A stretch of 50,659 nucleotides of DNA from Parachlamydiales bacterium. Its GTDB lineage: Bacteria > Chlamydiota > Chlamydiia > Chlamydiales > JAEYWL01. Both the position numbers and the translations under genes were made by a program. The stretch spans positions 1 through 50,659 of the forward strand of contig JAGVLX010000060.1 in NCBI GenBank assembly GCA_020054065.1. The letters run 5' to 3'. The notes under the pieces were generated by a model. The model searched no databases and was not told the DNA's origin. It saw nothing but the letters and a program-made list of their open reading frames with translations. Shown here in pieces: positions 1 to 7,527 of this stretch (its first letter is position 1; each line of letters begins with the position of its first letter).

Positions 1-494
1 AAACCAAAGATGTTACGATCAATACGTTGACGGGGATGGATGCGACCCATGCCCTTGTGGATGAGACGCCGGTCTTAGTGACCATTTTACGGGCTGGCCT
101 GCCATTGAATAATGGCGTGCAGAAAGTGTTTCCAAATTCAGAAGTGGGATTTTTGGCGATGTCCCGTAATGAGGAAACGTTGAAAGCAAAAGTCGATTAT
201 ATAGCCATTCCGAATTTGAAAGACCGTACGGTGATGATTACCGATACGATGCTGGCGACTGGCGGATCGATGGTGGATGCGATCCAGATCATTGAAAAGT
301 ATGAACCTAAGAAAATCTATGTGATTTCGGCGATTGCCTCAGCGCCTGGGATCAAACGGGTTTTGCAATATAATCCCAACGTGAAAATTTTTGCTGCGGT
401 AACCGATCCCACGTTAAATTCCAAAGGGTACATCATGCCCGGATTGGGGGATGCCGGCGATCGCGCCTTCGGCAAAAAACACAAAATGGACTAA
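1..494 (+). CDS. upp: Uracil phosphoribosyltransferase, 3' part (5' end outside window)
   Basis: Pyrimidine salvage enzyme that makes UMP from uracil and PRPP in the cytosol. The open frame runs in from the window edge (first full codon at base 3), so the start lies upstream; about 163 of the usual ~208 residues are visible. Family hallmarks are present in order: the LRAGL segment, the PRPP-binding loop DTMLATGGS (family form DPMLATGGS), and the C-terminal uracil-binding stretch GYIMPGLGDAGDR. The stop codon sits inside a 9-bp-period ATGGAC triplet repeat (486-509) that also forms the start of the next gene, so the 3' end may have been altered when that ORF arrived. Identification is firm; only the 5' boundary is unknown. 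Confidence 0.93.
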   Translation, partial: TKDVTINTLTGMDATHALVDETPVLVTILRAGLPLNNGVQKVFPNSEVGFLAMSRNEETLKAKVDYIAIPNLKDRTVMITDTMLATGGSMVDAIQIIEKYEPKKIYVISAIASAPGIKRVLQYNPNVKIFAAVTDPTLNSKGYIMPGLGDAGDRAFGKKHKMD

Positions 495-857
495 ATGGAC
501 AGTATGGACAAATTAATCCCAAAACATGGCGGTTATAGAAATCTAAAGACGTTTCAAATTGCCCGTTTAGTTTTTGATATCACGGTACGGTTTTGTGAGC
601 GATTTATCGATGCTAAAAGCCGTACACGTGATCAGATGGTTCAAGCAGCTCGTTCAGGTGTTCAAAATATTGCTGAAGGTAGTCAAGCCTCTGGTACATC
701 TAAAAAAACCGAATTGAAACTCACAAACGTTGCGCGTGCAAGTTTAGAAGAATTGCTTCTTGACTATGAAGACTTTTTACGTCAACGCAATCTGGCCATT
801 TGGCCTTACAATCACTCCAAAAGGCATGAAATTGTTCGTAATCGATTTTATTATTAG
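495..857 (+). CDS. Four-helix-bundle (S23/IVP-like) protein, C-terminally truncated
   Basis: A 120-residue relative of the proteins encoded in 23S rRNA intervening sequences (four-helix-bundle family, suffix-domain subtype). Recognisable blocks are KHGGYRNLKTFQIA at the N-terminus, then DQMVQAARSGVQNIAEG, KKTELKLTNVARAS and EELLLDYEDFLRQR. Full members of this subtype, including the copy at 6931-7458, continue for another 50-60 residues; here the frame ends soon after the conserved block, so it is probably a truncated copy. It starts directly after the upp stop, inside three ATGGAC units spaced 9 bp apart, leaving no room for a separate Shine-Dalgarno site. Molecular function is unknown; the family fold is a helical bundle that forms oligomers. 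Confidence 0.75.
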   Translation: MDSMDKLIPKHGGYRNLKTFQIARLVFDITVRFCERFIDAKSRTRDQMVQAARSGVQNIAEGSQASGTSKKTELKLTNVARASLEELLLDYEDFLRQRNLAIWPYNHSKRHEIVRNRFYY

Positions 858-865
858 GTCAAACG

Positions 866-1657
866 ATGAAAAAAATTCTAAGGTTGATCTACATCATCGT
901 CATCGAAGCGTATGCCACCCTTAGGCATGTCATCCCTTCTGCGCTTTTTTGGTTATATAAACGAAAGATCAGCCAACAAATTACTCATTTAAAAACTGTT
1001 GCGAAAGTGAAAATTGAAGCCCATCTTTATTTATACGGAAAAATATCCACCCAGCACGGAAGACCCTTATTGTTCTTGCATGGCGATCACTGCCATTCAT
1101 ACACCATGCACCATCTGATGCGCGAAGCCCACCGTCAACAGCATGGCCCGATCTTTACTTTGCATATTCCCTCCGCTCATCGTGATGATCTCTTTGAAAC
1201 GCATGTGGAACTGGTACAACAGGCAATTGATCACATTGAGGAGTTTGTGACCCTCCACGGCGGCAGCTTCGACGGCGTGGTAGGAATCGGGCACTCCAAA
1301 GGCGCCATCTTGTTAGCCCATACCCAATTCGCAGGTGCAACCAAAATCCATCAAACCATTTCGATCGCTGGACGTCTAAATGTGTCGCACGAAGATACGC
1401 AGAGCGAGCCATTGAAAAATAAGATTCAAACCATTTATAAACAGATTTGCGCCAAACCGGAACGGTCCCTTGTGCAAATCATTCCAAAACAGGACTGGAA
1501 TGTCCCTTATGCATCCATGGCCGTGCGGCCTGAAATGCATTGCTATACCGTACCAGGCATGCATTTAAGTGGACTCTATTCAAAGTCAACGGCTAATATC
1601 TTTAAAGAGATCCTTACTGAGCATAGGCAGGGAAATGGAAAACAGCGAGTTGAATGA
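866..1657 (+). CDS. Alpha/beta-hydrolase-fold protein
   Basis: A 263-residue protein with the layout of a serine alpha/beta hydrolase. The strand LLFLHGD (about residue 70) fits an oxyanion-side HG motif, the nucleophile elbow is GHSKG (about residue 144), and a late His in VPGMHLSG could complete the triad. The first ~30 residues are hydrophobic and may anchor it in the membrane. The substrate cannot be told from sequence; a lipase/esterase or PGAP1-like role is possible. Its 3' end overlaps the next gene's start by 23 bases, suggesting translational coupling. Confidence 0.7.
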   Translation: MKKILRLIYIIVIEAYATLRHVIPSALFWLYKRKISQQITHLKTVAKVKIEAHLYLYGKISTQHGRPLLFLHGDHCHSYTMHHLMREAHRQQHGPIFTLHIPSAHRDDLFETHVELVQQAIDHIEEFVTLHGGSFDGVVGIGHSKGAILLAHTQFAGATKIHQTISIAGRLNVSHEDTQSEPLKNKIQTIYKQICAKPERSLVQIIPKQDWNVPYASMAVRPEMHCYTVPGMHLSGLYSKSTANIFKEILTEHRQGNGKQRVE

Positions 1658-2147
1658 TCTACGTCAAACGTTGAATGATGCGTTTAGCAAACTTGCTTAT
1701 GCCACCCTAGACCGATTTCATGAGACGTTGCGTCAAATCGCAGGGAATCTATCTACCCAAATCCCCAAAGCTTCTGAAGCCTCATCTGAAATCGTTTTGT
1801 TTGAAATCGAAACAGAAGAGCTCAATCGATTGGTGCAGAACGCTCCTGATGCGGCTAAAAAAGCGTTGCCGATCTTGATCGATAGCTATACGCAACGAAG
1901 TAAAAAGATCGATCTGACTGAACCGGCAGTCTTAAAAGCGAAATGCCAGCTTGAATTGCGAACAGTAGGATTGGAAAAAGCACTCTTTAAGCTCAACCAA
2001 GAAGTAGATAACACGAAACTCCTACAAATAAAATCCAAAGAAGCCAAATGGAGCGGATTGTCCAAAGAGTGCGACCAGCTGTTAGGCTCCGTGCGCACCA
2101 TCGAGACCTTAAAGGCGCAATTAAAAAATCTTCTCAACGAAAAGTAA
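1635..2147 (+). CDS. Hypothetical helical protein, first of a tandem paralogous pair
   Basis: 170 residues, charged and predominantly helical, without a recognisable signal peptide or membrane segment. I chose the ATG at 1635 because it has a purine-rich site (AGGCAGGGAA) just upstream and because it gives a protein of exactly the same length as the neighbouring paralogue; the frame stays open further upstream to about 1569. The N-terminus (ELNDLRQTLNDAF) and the block APDAAKKALPILIDSY align with NGLRLALQTSFANI and NSDAAKVALPILIENY of the gene at 2268. I do not recognise the family. It is most likely a lineage-specific duplicated protein, possibly an effector or structural coiled-coil protein, but there is no direct evidence for a role. 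Confidence 0.65.
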   Translation: MENSELNDLRQTLNDAFSKLAYATLDRFHETLRQIAGNLSTQIPKASEASSEIVLFEIETEELNRLVQNAPDAAKKALPILIDSYTQRSKKIDLTEPAVLKAKCQLELRTVGLEKALFKLNQEVDNTKLLQIKSKEAKWSGLSKECDQLLGSVRTIETLKAQLKNLLNEK

Positions 2148-2205
2148 CAAAAGCTTTTGCGCCCCTAAAAAGAAAAACGTCCGAGTTATTAAAAAACTTG
2201 TCATC

Positions 2206-2232
2206 TTGACAATTTTGCTCGTGAATTATAAT
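2206..2232 (+). promoter_or_regulatory. Putative sigma-66/70 promoter for the gene at 2268
   Basis: A perfect -35 hexamer TTGACA (2206-2211) and perfect -10 hexamer TATAAT (2227-2232) are separated by 15 bp, shorter than the ideal 17. They lie 35 bp upstream of the ATG, with an AAGAGGA ribosome-binding site in between. This suggests that the second paralogue has its own promoter. Confidence 0.55.
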
Positions 2233-2267
2233 CTATTAAAGCTTTTAAAATTAATAAGAGGATTATT

Positions 2268-2780
2268 ATGGATAGTCAGGTTGATTTAAATGGATTGCGT
2301 TTAGCACTTCAAACATCATTTGCAAACATTTCTCAAGCAACGTTTTCAGAATTCGATGCCCGATTGAAACAGGTCGCGAGATGCGCCCTTACGACACCTC
2401 AAAGAAACGTCCCAAACGGAATTGAAACCCCGGCAGATAGGGAAGATGCTGAATTAGCCCGCTTAATCACAAACAACTCGGATGCTGCGAAAGTAGCGTT
2501 ACCTATCTTAATTGAGAATTATCGCAAAATAGGCGGTACGCTCCGCTTAGATGGACCTTTCGCGATTAAAACACGCTGTCAAAATGGGCTTAGAGTTACA
2601 CAACTCAAAATCATGCAAGCGCAATTGAACCAAGAAAGTGAAGCTCAATTAACTCAACTTCACCAACAAGAGCGGACGTGGCGTCAACTCAAAGCCCAAG
2701 CTTGTTCTTTAGCCGGCTGCGCCCGTGTGGTCGAGTTTTTAAGGAGTTGTACCGACTCTATGCTAGTCATAAGTGAGTAA
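2268..2780 (+). CDS. Hypothetical helical protein, second of a tandem paralogous pair
   Basis: 170 residues, the same length as its neighbour at 1635-2147 and alignable with it from end to end: a shared N-terminal helix, the central DAAKVALPILIENY block, and a Gln/Glu-rich C-terminal helical segment with evenly spaced Leu residues. It has two C-terminal cysteines (CSLAGC) that the sister lacks. The start has a strong Shine-Dalgarno site (AAGAGGA) and lies just downstream of a promoter-like TTGACA/TATAAT pair. No domain is recognised and no function is proposed. The clear divergence between the two copies means the duplication is not recent. Confidence 0.72.
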   Translation: MDSQVDLNGLRLALQTSFANISQATFSEFDARLKQVARCALTTPQRNVPNGIETPADREDAELARLITNNSDAAKVALPILIENYRKIGGTLRLDGPFAIKTRCQNGLRVTQLKIMQAQLNQESEAQLTQLHQQERTWRQLKAQACSLAGCARVVEFLRSCTDSMLVISE

Positions 2781-2836
2781 GCAAACAGCTTAGATTTTGA
2801 GGCGCACGCTTGTGCGCTTCCTGAAAGGTCAGATTC

Positions 2837-3832
2837 ATGAAGAAAAAACCTTCGTTGCAACTCCTTACCGAATGCTTAAAGAACGATTATGGCATTCAAG
2901 CTGCATCGCTTGTCCCTCTAAATTTAGGCGCAGATAGGGATGCTTGGTCTTACCAAGCGCAAACCCCCGATCGATCTGCCTATTTCGTTAAATTAAAACG
3001 CGGGCATGATCACGATCTGAGTGCGGTCTTGCTATCCCTATTAGACGAGGCGGGAATTCAAGAGATTATTCACCCAGTCAAAACACGTCACAACCGTGCA
3101 ACCCAGCGGATCGATCATTTTACTTTAATTGTTTATCCCTTTGTAGAGGGGAGTGACGGTTTGAGCACGACTCTTACAGATGATCAGTGGACAAAGCTTG
3201 GAAGAGTTTTAAGACAAGTTCATGAATTTACGGTTCCTAAATCGATTGAAAAGCAAATCCGACGTGAAATTTACTCCTCACAATGGCGTGAGTATGTTCG
3301 TGCACTTGATTTAAACACCGCTACGCATGGCGACGATGCCGCCTGTATGCTACACCGTTTTTTGAAAGAGCATCTAGAGATCATCCAGCATTTGGTTGAG
3401 AAAGCCGAAAATCTGAGTCGGGAAGTCAAACTGCTCTCTCCTAAATTCGTCTTATGCCATTCGGATATCCATGGCGGCAATGTTTTGATTGATAAAAACG
3501 GTTTCATCTATATCGTCGATTGGGATAATCCGATTTTGGCCCCTAAAGAGCGCGATCTGATGTTTATTGGCGGAGGAGTAGCCAACGTCTGGAACAATCT
3601 GCATGAAGAGGAATGGTTTTACAAAGGGTATGGTGCGGTTGAGATCAATCGATTGATTTTGGCCTACTACCGGCATGAGCGGATTGTGGAAGATATCGCT
3701 GAGTATGTTCAGGAATTGCTCTTCAATCCAGTAAGTCATAAAAACAGGCTGGAAATGCTTAAGCAATTTACCGACATGTTTAAGCCGCGCGGCGTGGTAG
3801 ATATCGCTTTCAAAACGGAAAATTCTTTATAA
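2837..3832 (+). CDS. Aminoglycoside phosphotransferase, APH(9)/spectinomycin-kinase-like
   Basis: 331 residues with the APH kinase fold. Visible motifs are the nucleotide-loop region near residue 30 (NLGADRDAWSY), the catalytic loop CHSDIHGGNVLI (Brenner motif; catalytic Asp about residue 210) and the metal-binding IVDWDNPILAPKERDLMF. The last block, with its following FIGGG, is typical of the APH(9)-Ia spectinomycin kinase group and of close homologues of unknown substrate. The 3' end overlaps the convergent monooxygenase gene by 6 bases. Actual drug phosphorylation is inference; many APH-fold enzymes act on choline, homoserine or other small alcohols. Confidence 0.82.
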   Translation: MKKKPSLQLLTECLKNDYGIQAASLVPLNLGADRDAWSYQAQTPDRSAYFVKLKRGHDHDLSAVLLSLLDEAGIQEIIHPVKTRHNRATQRIDHFTLIVYPFVEGSDGLSTTLTDDQWTKLGRVLRQVHEFTVPKSIEKQIRREIYSSQWREYVRALDLNTATHGDDAACMLHRFLKEHLEIIQHLVEKAENLSREVKLLSPKFVLCHSDIHGGNVLIDKNGFIYIVDWDNPILAPKERDLMFIGGGVANVWNNLHEEEWFYKGYGAVEINRLILAYYRHERIVEDIAEYVQELLFNPVSHKNRLEMLKQFTDMFKPRGVVDIAFKTENSL

Positions 3833-4972
3833 GATAATCGCATTTGCAGCTTTTTTTTGTCGCCACCTCCCCCATTTCGTGAAGAGTCGAACGAATTGTC
3901 CTGGTAATATTTTCATCACATAGAGTTGACACTTTATTAACCACGAAGAATCGCCCTTCTCTAGAATGGCGTGGTTAGATTGAGAAACGTTCTGCCCTTT
4001 TTCAACGAATTTCCGGATGGATTTTTCATATCTATCAAAAGCAACGGCATAATCCCCATTCGCCTCTCCCATTTCGCGGGCTAACACGTAAGCTCCAACG
4101 ATAGCAAGGCTTGTCCCAATTCCCTGAGCGGAGTAGGCTGCGTCTCCTACTAGCGCTACCCGTCCCCTTGACCATATGGGCATCCGGGTTTGGCTGGTCG
4201 AGCCAAAATAACAATCATTACTCTCTTTCATTGTCCGGATAAGACGGGGGATTTCCCAGCCTAAGTCTTTGAAAAGTTCTTCAAACACGGATTTTGAATT
4301 TTCATCTAGAAGTTTATCTTTTTCAGCCTTGAAGGCCAGACAGGCAAAGGAGTGGTTATTTACAGCATAAGCAGCGGCGAATTTTCCCTTATCAAAATAG
4401 ACAATTTCGGAACGGTTAAGTCCAAAAATGTTAGAGATCGGAAATACACAAAAACGGACTCTATTGTCGATTAAAAATTGGGAGTCTTCTCCAAAAGCTA
4501 GTTTTCTGACTTTCGAGTGGAGTCCATCGGCTCCAATCACCACGTCAAATTCCCTAGGTTCCATTTTTTCAAAATAGACTTTTTCATCTAATCGAATGAT
4601 TGAATCATTGTAGATGATCTCGATCTCACCCACCGCTTTCGAAAGGATTTGACAAAGATCGTACCGGTTGACTTCAATGTCACCTGGTGAACAAAAACCT
4701 AAAATATCTGATTCAAATTCAAACATCTTAAGATCGGGGGTAATCAGAGTGGCTCGCTTAATATTGACGTTTTCATCCACCAAAGTTTGATAGATACCCA
4801 TTCGTTTGGCAACCTCAAGAGCTGCGCCACGTACATCAACTTTATATCCGCCTTTTCTTAAACAGGGATGTTTTTCGATTACGGTTGGGATAAAACCACG
4901 CTGTTTTAACCAGTAAGCAAGAGTAAGACCTGCAATCCCCGCACCTGAAATAAGTACATTTTTATTTTTCAT
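3827..4972 (-). CDS. FAD-dependent monooxygenase (TetX/PHBH-like)
   Basis: 381 residues from the ATG at 4972. The N-terminal Rossmann motif is GAGIAGLTLAYWLKQRG followed by an acidic strand end (VIEKH), the mid-protein block is DVVIGADGLHSKVR, and the second FAD motif is GRVALVGDAAYSAQGIGTSLA: the three fingerprints of class A flavoprotein hydroxylases. Such enzymes use NAD(P)H and O2 to hydroxylate aromatics or inactivate drugs such as tetracycline; the substrate here is unknown. The frame is open further upstream (to about 5206), but those residues would run through the operator and into the divergent tetR gene, so 4972, preceded by AAGAGA, is preferred. It is divergent from a TetR regulator across a perfect palindrome, implying ligand-inducible expression. 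Confidence 0.85.
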   Translation of the reverse strand: MKNKNVLISGAGIAGLTLAYWLKQRGFIPTVIEKHPCLRKGGYKVDVRGAALEVAKRMGIYQTLVDENVNIKRATLITPDLKMFEFESDILGFCSPGDIEVNRYDLCQILSKAVGEIEIIYNDSIIRLDEKVYFEKMEPREFDVVIGADGLHSKVRKLAFGEDSQFLIDNRVRFCVFPISNIFGLNRSEIVYFDKGKFAAAYAVNNHSFACLAFKAEKDKLLDENSKSVFEELFKDLGWEIPRLIRTMKESNDCYFGSTSQTRMPIWSRGRVALVGDAAYSAQGIGTSLAIVGAYVLAREMGEANGDYAVAFDRYEKSIRKFVEKGQNVSQSNHAILEKGDSSWLIKCQLYVMKILPGQFVRLFTKWGRWRQKKAANAIIL

Positions 4973-5017
4973 GCTTTTCTCTTGGTTTTTTAATGACATG
5001 CTGCTTATCATAGCAAA

Positions 5018-5034
5018 TGACCGACCGTCGGTCA
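5018..5034. promoter_or_regulatory. TetR-type operator palindrome
   Basis: TGACCGACCGTCGGTCA is a perfect 7-bp inverted repeat around a 3-bp centre, between the start of the minus-strand monooxygenase (4972) and the plus-strand TetR gene (5060). GACCGACCGTCGGTC-type palindromes are typical TetR/AcrR operators. Its position suggests simultaneous repression of both divergent genes. Confidence 0.8.
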
Positions 5035-5059
5035 ATGATTTTAATTGCCTGAGGATTTT

Positions 5060-5689
5060 ATGACTAGGATTGTGAAGAAGCCGGATGAGCGCAGAAGGGA
5101 AATGATTGAGGCAGCGCAACATTTGTTTGGGATACAAGGATATGAGAAGACATCGATGCAAGATTTGATGAAGCATCTCAACATAGCTAAGGGTACTGTG
5201 TACCATTATTTTGCATCGAAAGAGGCGTTGCTGGAAGCGGTGGTGGAAACAATGATCGATGCGTCGATTGAACAGATGCAGAGCGTGCTAGAGAGGAAAG
5301 GCAATGCCCTGAGAAAACTCCAACGGTTAATTGAACGCGGCAATATTGCCGCGGAGAACCAGGAGATGTTGAAGCAATTGCATCGTGCGGACAATCAAAG
5401 GATGCACTTGCGCTTATTGACGCTGGCGCTGGCTAAACAAGCGCCTTTGTATGCGCAAGTGATTCAACAAGGCTGCAAGGAAGGAATTTTTCAAACAGCA
5501 CATCCGTTAGAGAGTGCAGAGTTTATTTTATCTGCAGTCCAATTCTTAACGGATGTGGGCATTTACCCGTGGAGCCAAGAAGATTTAGTGCGCAGGGTTC
5601 GTGCGTTTCCACACTTGATCGAGCAGCAGTTGAAAGCCCCTCCCGGCTCATTTCAATTTCTAATCACCCGCCTGAATGATGTTGGATAG
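5060..5689 (+). CDS. TetR/AcrR-family transcriptional regulator
   Basis: 209 residues from the ATG at 5060, which follows a GAGGA site at 8-base spacing; an in-frame TTG at 5045 is less likely. The N-terminal DNA-binding domain is classical: REMIEAAQHLFGIQGYEKTS, then the recognition helix region HLNIAKGTVYHYFASKEAL (residues about 15-55). The C-terminal ligand domain (about 60-209) is diverged, as usual. It is divergent from the FAD monooxygenase and probably represses both through the palindrome at 5018-5034. The 3' end overlaps the convergent homoserine dehydrogenase by 30 bases, a tight tail-to-tail arrangement. Confidence 0.9.
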   Translation: MTRIVKKPDERRREMIEAAQHLFGIQGYEKTSMQDLMKHLNIAKGTVYHYFASKEALLEAVVETMIDASIEQMQSVLERKGNALRKLQRLIERGNIAAENQEMLKQLHRADNQRMHLRLLTLALAKQAPLYAQVIQQGCKEGIFQTAHPLESAEFILSAVQFLTDVGIYPWSQEDLVRRVRAFPHLIEQQLKAPPGSFQFLITRLNDVG

Positions 5690-6772
5690 GACGTGAGCGG
5701 CTGTAATGGCTGTTCCTGCGCCGGGTCCTTTGATGACAACAGGATTGTCACAGTAAATCGTTGAACGTATTGATGCGATGTTATCGGTGTCTGAAAGTTG
5801 ATAGAAAGGATGATCCTGTCCTACTGCCTTAAGCGAGAGCACTGCCTTCCCATTTTCCAAGCTTCCGATAAATCTGAGAACTTGGTTGTTTTGGCGTGCG
5901 TTGGTGGCCAAGTTGGAAAGGTGTGCATCATATTGGGCGAGGCATTCATAGAATTCGGCGATGGAAGTCGCTTCAAAGCATGTATCGGGCAAAAAACGTT
6001 GGATAATGATGTCCGACATTTCAAGTTCCATGCCTGCTTCCCGGGCAAGGATAAGAAATTTTCTTGCCATATCCAATCCGTTCAGGTCATCGCGTGGATC
6101 AGGTTCCGTATAGCCTTTGTGTTGAGCTTCTTTTAGAATCTCAGAGAATGAGACCGATCCATCGAACGTATTAAATAAGTAGCTCAGTGTACCTGAGAGA
6201 ATCGCCTCAAGGTGGGTGACGGAATCGCCGCATCGTTTTAAGGATTGAAGAGTGTAAATCATGGGTAAGCCCGCGCCCACATTCGCATCGTAGAGAAAGT
6301 GCACATGGTTTTCTTTAGCCAAGCTTCTTAGAGCATAATAATCCGTCAATGAACCAGAATTAGCTTTTTTATTGGGTGTAACAATTGAAATGTGAGCTTT
6401 CAGCACGTCAGGATAGCGATTGGCCACCTGTTGATTGGAGGTACAATCAACAAAAACAGAATGGGGTAAATTTAAACCGGTGATTTTGTCGATAAAATTC
6501 TGGAGAATCATCGGTTCACTGGATTGGGTGAGTTGTTCTTTCCAGTTGTTGAGAGGAATTCCATCAAGATTAAACACCATGACTTTACTGTTTGCGATCC
6601 CGATAACTTTTATTTCAATGGGATCATTTGCTGTAAATTTTTGATGGATTTGGTTAAGCAGTTCGCTGCCGACCCCGCCGGCGCCGATGAGGTACATATT
6701 AATCATCTGTTCGGCAGAAATTGCAATTGAGATACATGAGACAAAGAGTAACGTCAAAATTCTAAACATCAT
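5660..6772 (-). CDS. Homoserine dehydrogenase with signal-peptide-like N-terminus
   Basis: Catalyses aspartate-semialdehyde to homoserine with NAD(P)H. The dinucleotide motif is YLIGAGGVGSELLNQI, catalytic-domain signatures are SGTLSYLFNTF and KGYTEPDPRDDLNGLDMARK, and the C-terminus is GPGAGTAITAAHV. The resemblance is to the dehydrogenase half of bifunctional ThrA, but the aspartokinase half is absent. About 25 residues before the Rossmann strand look like a signal peptide (FRILTLLFVSCISIAISAEQ). A GAGGG site six bases before the ATG at 6772 supports including this extension; an internal Met start (6706) would give a normal cytosolic enzyme but has no good ribosome site. No other thr or lysine-branch genes are nearby. 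Confidence 0.85.
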   Translation of the reverse strand: MMFRILTLLFVSCISIAISAEQMINMYLIGAGGVGSELLNQIHQKFTANDPIEIKVIGIANSKVMVFNLDGIPLNNWKEQLTQSSEPMILQNFIDKITGLNLPHSVFVDCTSNQQVANRYPDVLKAHISIVTPNKKANSGSLTDYYALRSLAKENHVHFLYDANVGAGLPMIYTLQSLKRCGDSVTHLEAILSGTLSYLFNTFDGSVSFSEILKEAQHKGYTEPDPRDDLNGLDMARKFLILAREAGMELEMSDIIIQRFLPDTCFEATSIAEFYECLAQYDAHLSNLATNARQNNQVLRFIGSLENGKAVLSLKAVGQDHPFYQLSDTDNIASIRSTIYCDNPVVIKGPGAGTAITAAHVLSNIIQAGD

Positions 6773-6837
6773 AGAAGCCCTCATTAGAAAAGAAAAGTGT
6801 TATAAGGGTTCAAATGATTCTAGAAAAGATGAAAATA

Positions 6838-6856
6838 TGACAGGACTTCAGGACTT
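6838..6856 (+). repeat. Left facing array of the four-helix-bundle element
   Basis: Contains two tandem CAGGACTT units (6841-6856) preceded by TGA. It is the imperfect reverse complement of the TGTCCTGAAAGTC start of the array at 7461-7512, so the pair brackets the four-helix-bundle ORF as facing repeats. Confidence 0.6.
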
Positions 6857-6930
6857 AATAGATTTTATTTTACATAAAATTAAGCGACCTATAAATTTTT
6901 AGCCTATGACTCATACTTTTCTGCCTAAGC

Positions 6931-7458
6931 ATGGTGGATTCGGAAAGCTGTTTTCTGTACCAGAAAGCGGAAATTATCTACGATGCGACGGTGTATTTCA
7001 CAGGACGATTTTTTAAAATCAGCGATCGCACCATTGACCAAATGATCCAAGCTGCGCGTTCAGGCAAACAAAATATTGTTGAAGCAAGTTTAGCATCCGC
7101 GACTTCCAAAGAAACTGAAATCAAATTAACGAATGTTGCACGTGCCAGTCAGTTTGAACTATTGATTGACTATCAAGATTTTTTAAGAATAAGGAAATTA
7201 GAAGAATGGAATTTACGTCATCCTTACACAAAGCGGTTAAAAGAGTTACATCGCGTACACAATCCTACCTATGTGACATATCAAAAGGGGATTGAACACG
7301 TTAATCCTGAAATTAGTGCGAATGTCATCATCGGTCTAATTAAAGTCACTTGTTATCTTCTTACCCAACAAATCCACTATCTTGAACAGGATTTTCTCAT
7401 GAATGGTGGAATCAAAGAACGCATGTTTCGCGCTAGGCAAGCAATAAGAAATTTTTAA
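6931..7458 (+). CDS. Four-helix-bundle (S23/IVP-like) protein; 5' end frameshifted
   Basis: 175 residues in the open frame, same family as the ORF at 495-857: DQMIQAARSGKQNIVEAS, KETEIKLTNVARAS and ELLIDYQDFLRIRKL align closely. This copy keeps the longer C-terminal part, with a last helix (LTQQIHYLEQDFL). The true N-terminus appears to lie in another frame: an ATG at 6906 encodes MTHTFLPKHGGFGKLFS, matching the KHGGYRNLKTF start of the paralogue, and reading would continue correctly if the G near 6957 were removed. The gene is therefore either frameshifted or contains a sequence error; translation could also begin at 6931. It is bracketed by facing short repeats (6838-6856, 7461-7512). Confidence 0.72.
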   Translation: MVDSESCFLYQKAEIIYDATVYFTGRFFKISDRTIDQMIQAARSGKQNIVEASLASATSKETEIKLTNVARASQFELLIDYQDFLRIRKLEEWNLRHPYTKRLKELHRVHNPTYVTYQKGIEHVNPEISANVIIGLIKVTCYLLTQQIHYLEQDFLMNGGIKERMFRARQAIRNF

Positions 7459-7460
7459 AA

Positions 7461-7512
7461 ATGTCCTGAAAGTCGTGATTGTCGTGTATGTCCTGAATGT
7501 CCTGGTCCTGTT
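7461..7512 (+). repeat. Right facing array of the four-helix-bundle element
   Basis: Degenerate tandem array with a 9-bp period: ATGTCCTGA, AAGTCGTGA, TTGTCGTGT, ATGTCCTGA, ATGTCCTGG, TCCTG. It is complementary in sense to the CAGGACTT array at 6838-6856 and ends just before the ribosome-binding site of the next gene. Confidence 0.7.
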
Positions 7513-7527
7513 TTATTAGGAGATCAA

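Noticed and set aside
4973-5206. N-terminal extension of the FAD monooxygenase
   Set aside because: It would cover the operator and part of the divergent tetR gene; the Rossmann fold starts right after the ATG at 4972.
6687-6902. 71-codon open frame antisense to the start of homoserine dehydrogenase
   Set aside because: Overlaps a real gene's 5' end on the other strand and runs through the left repeat array; no coding signal.
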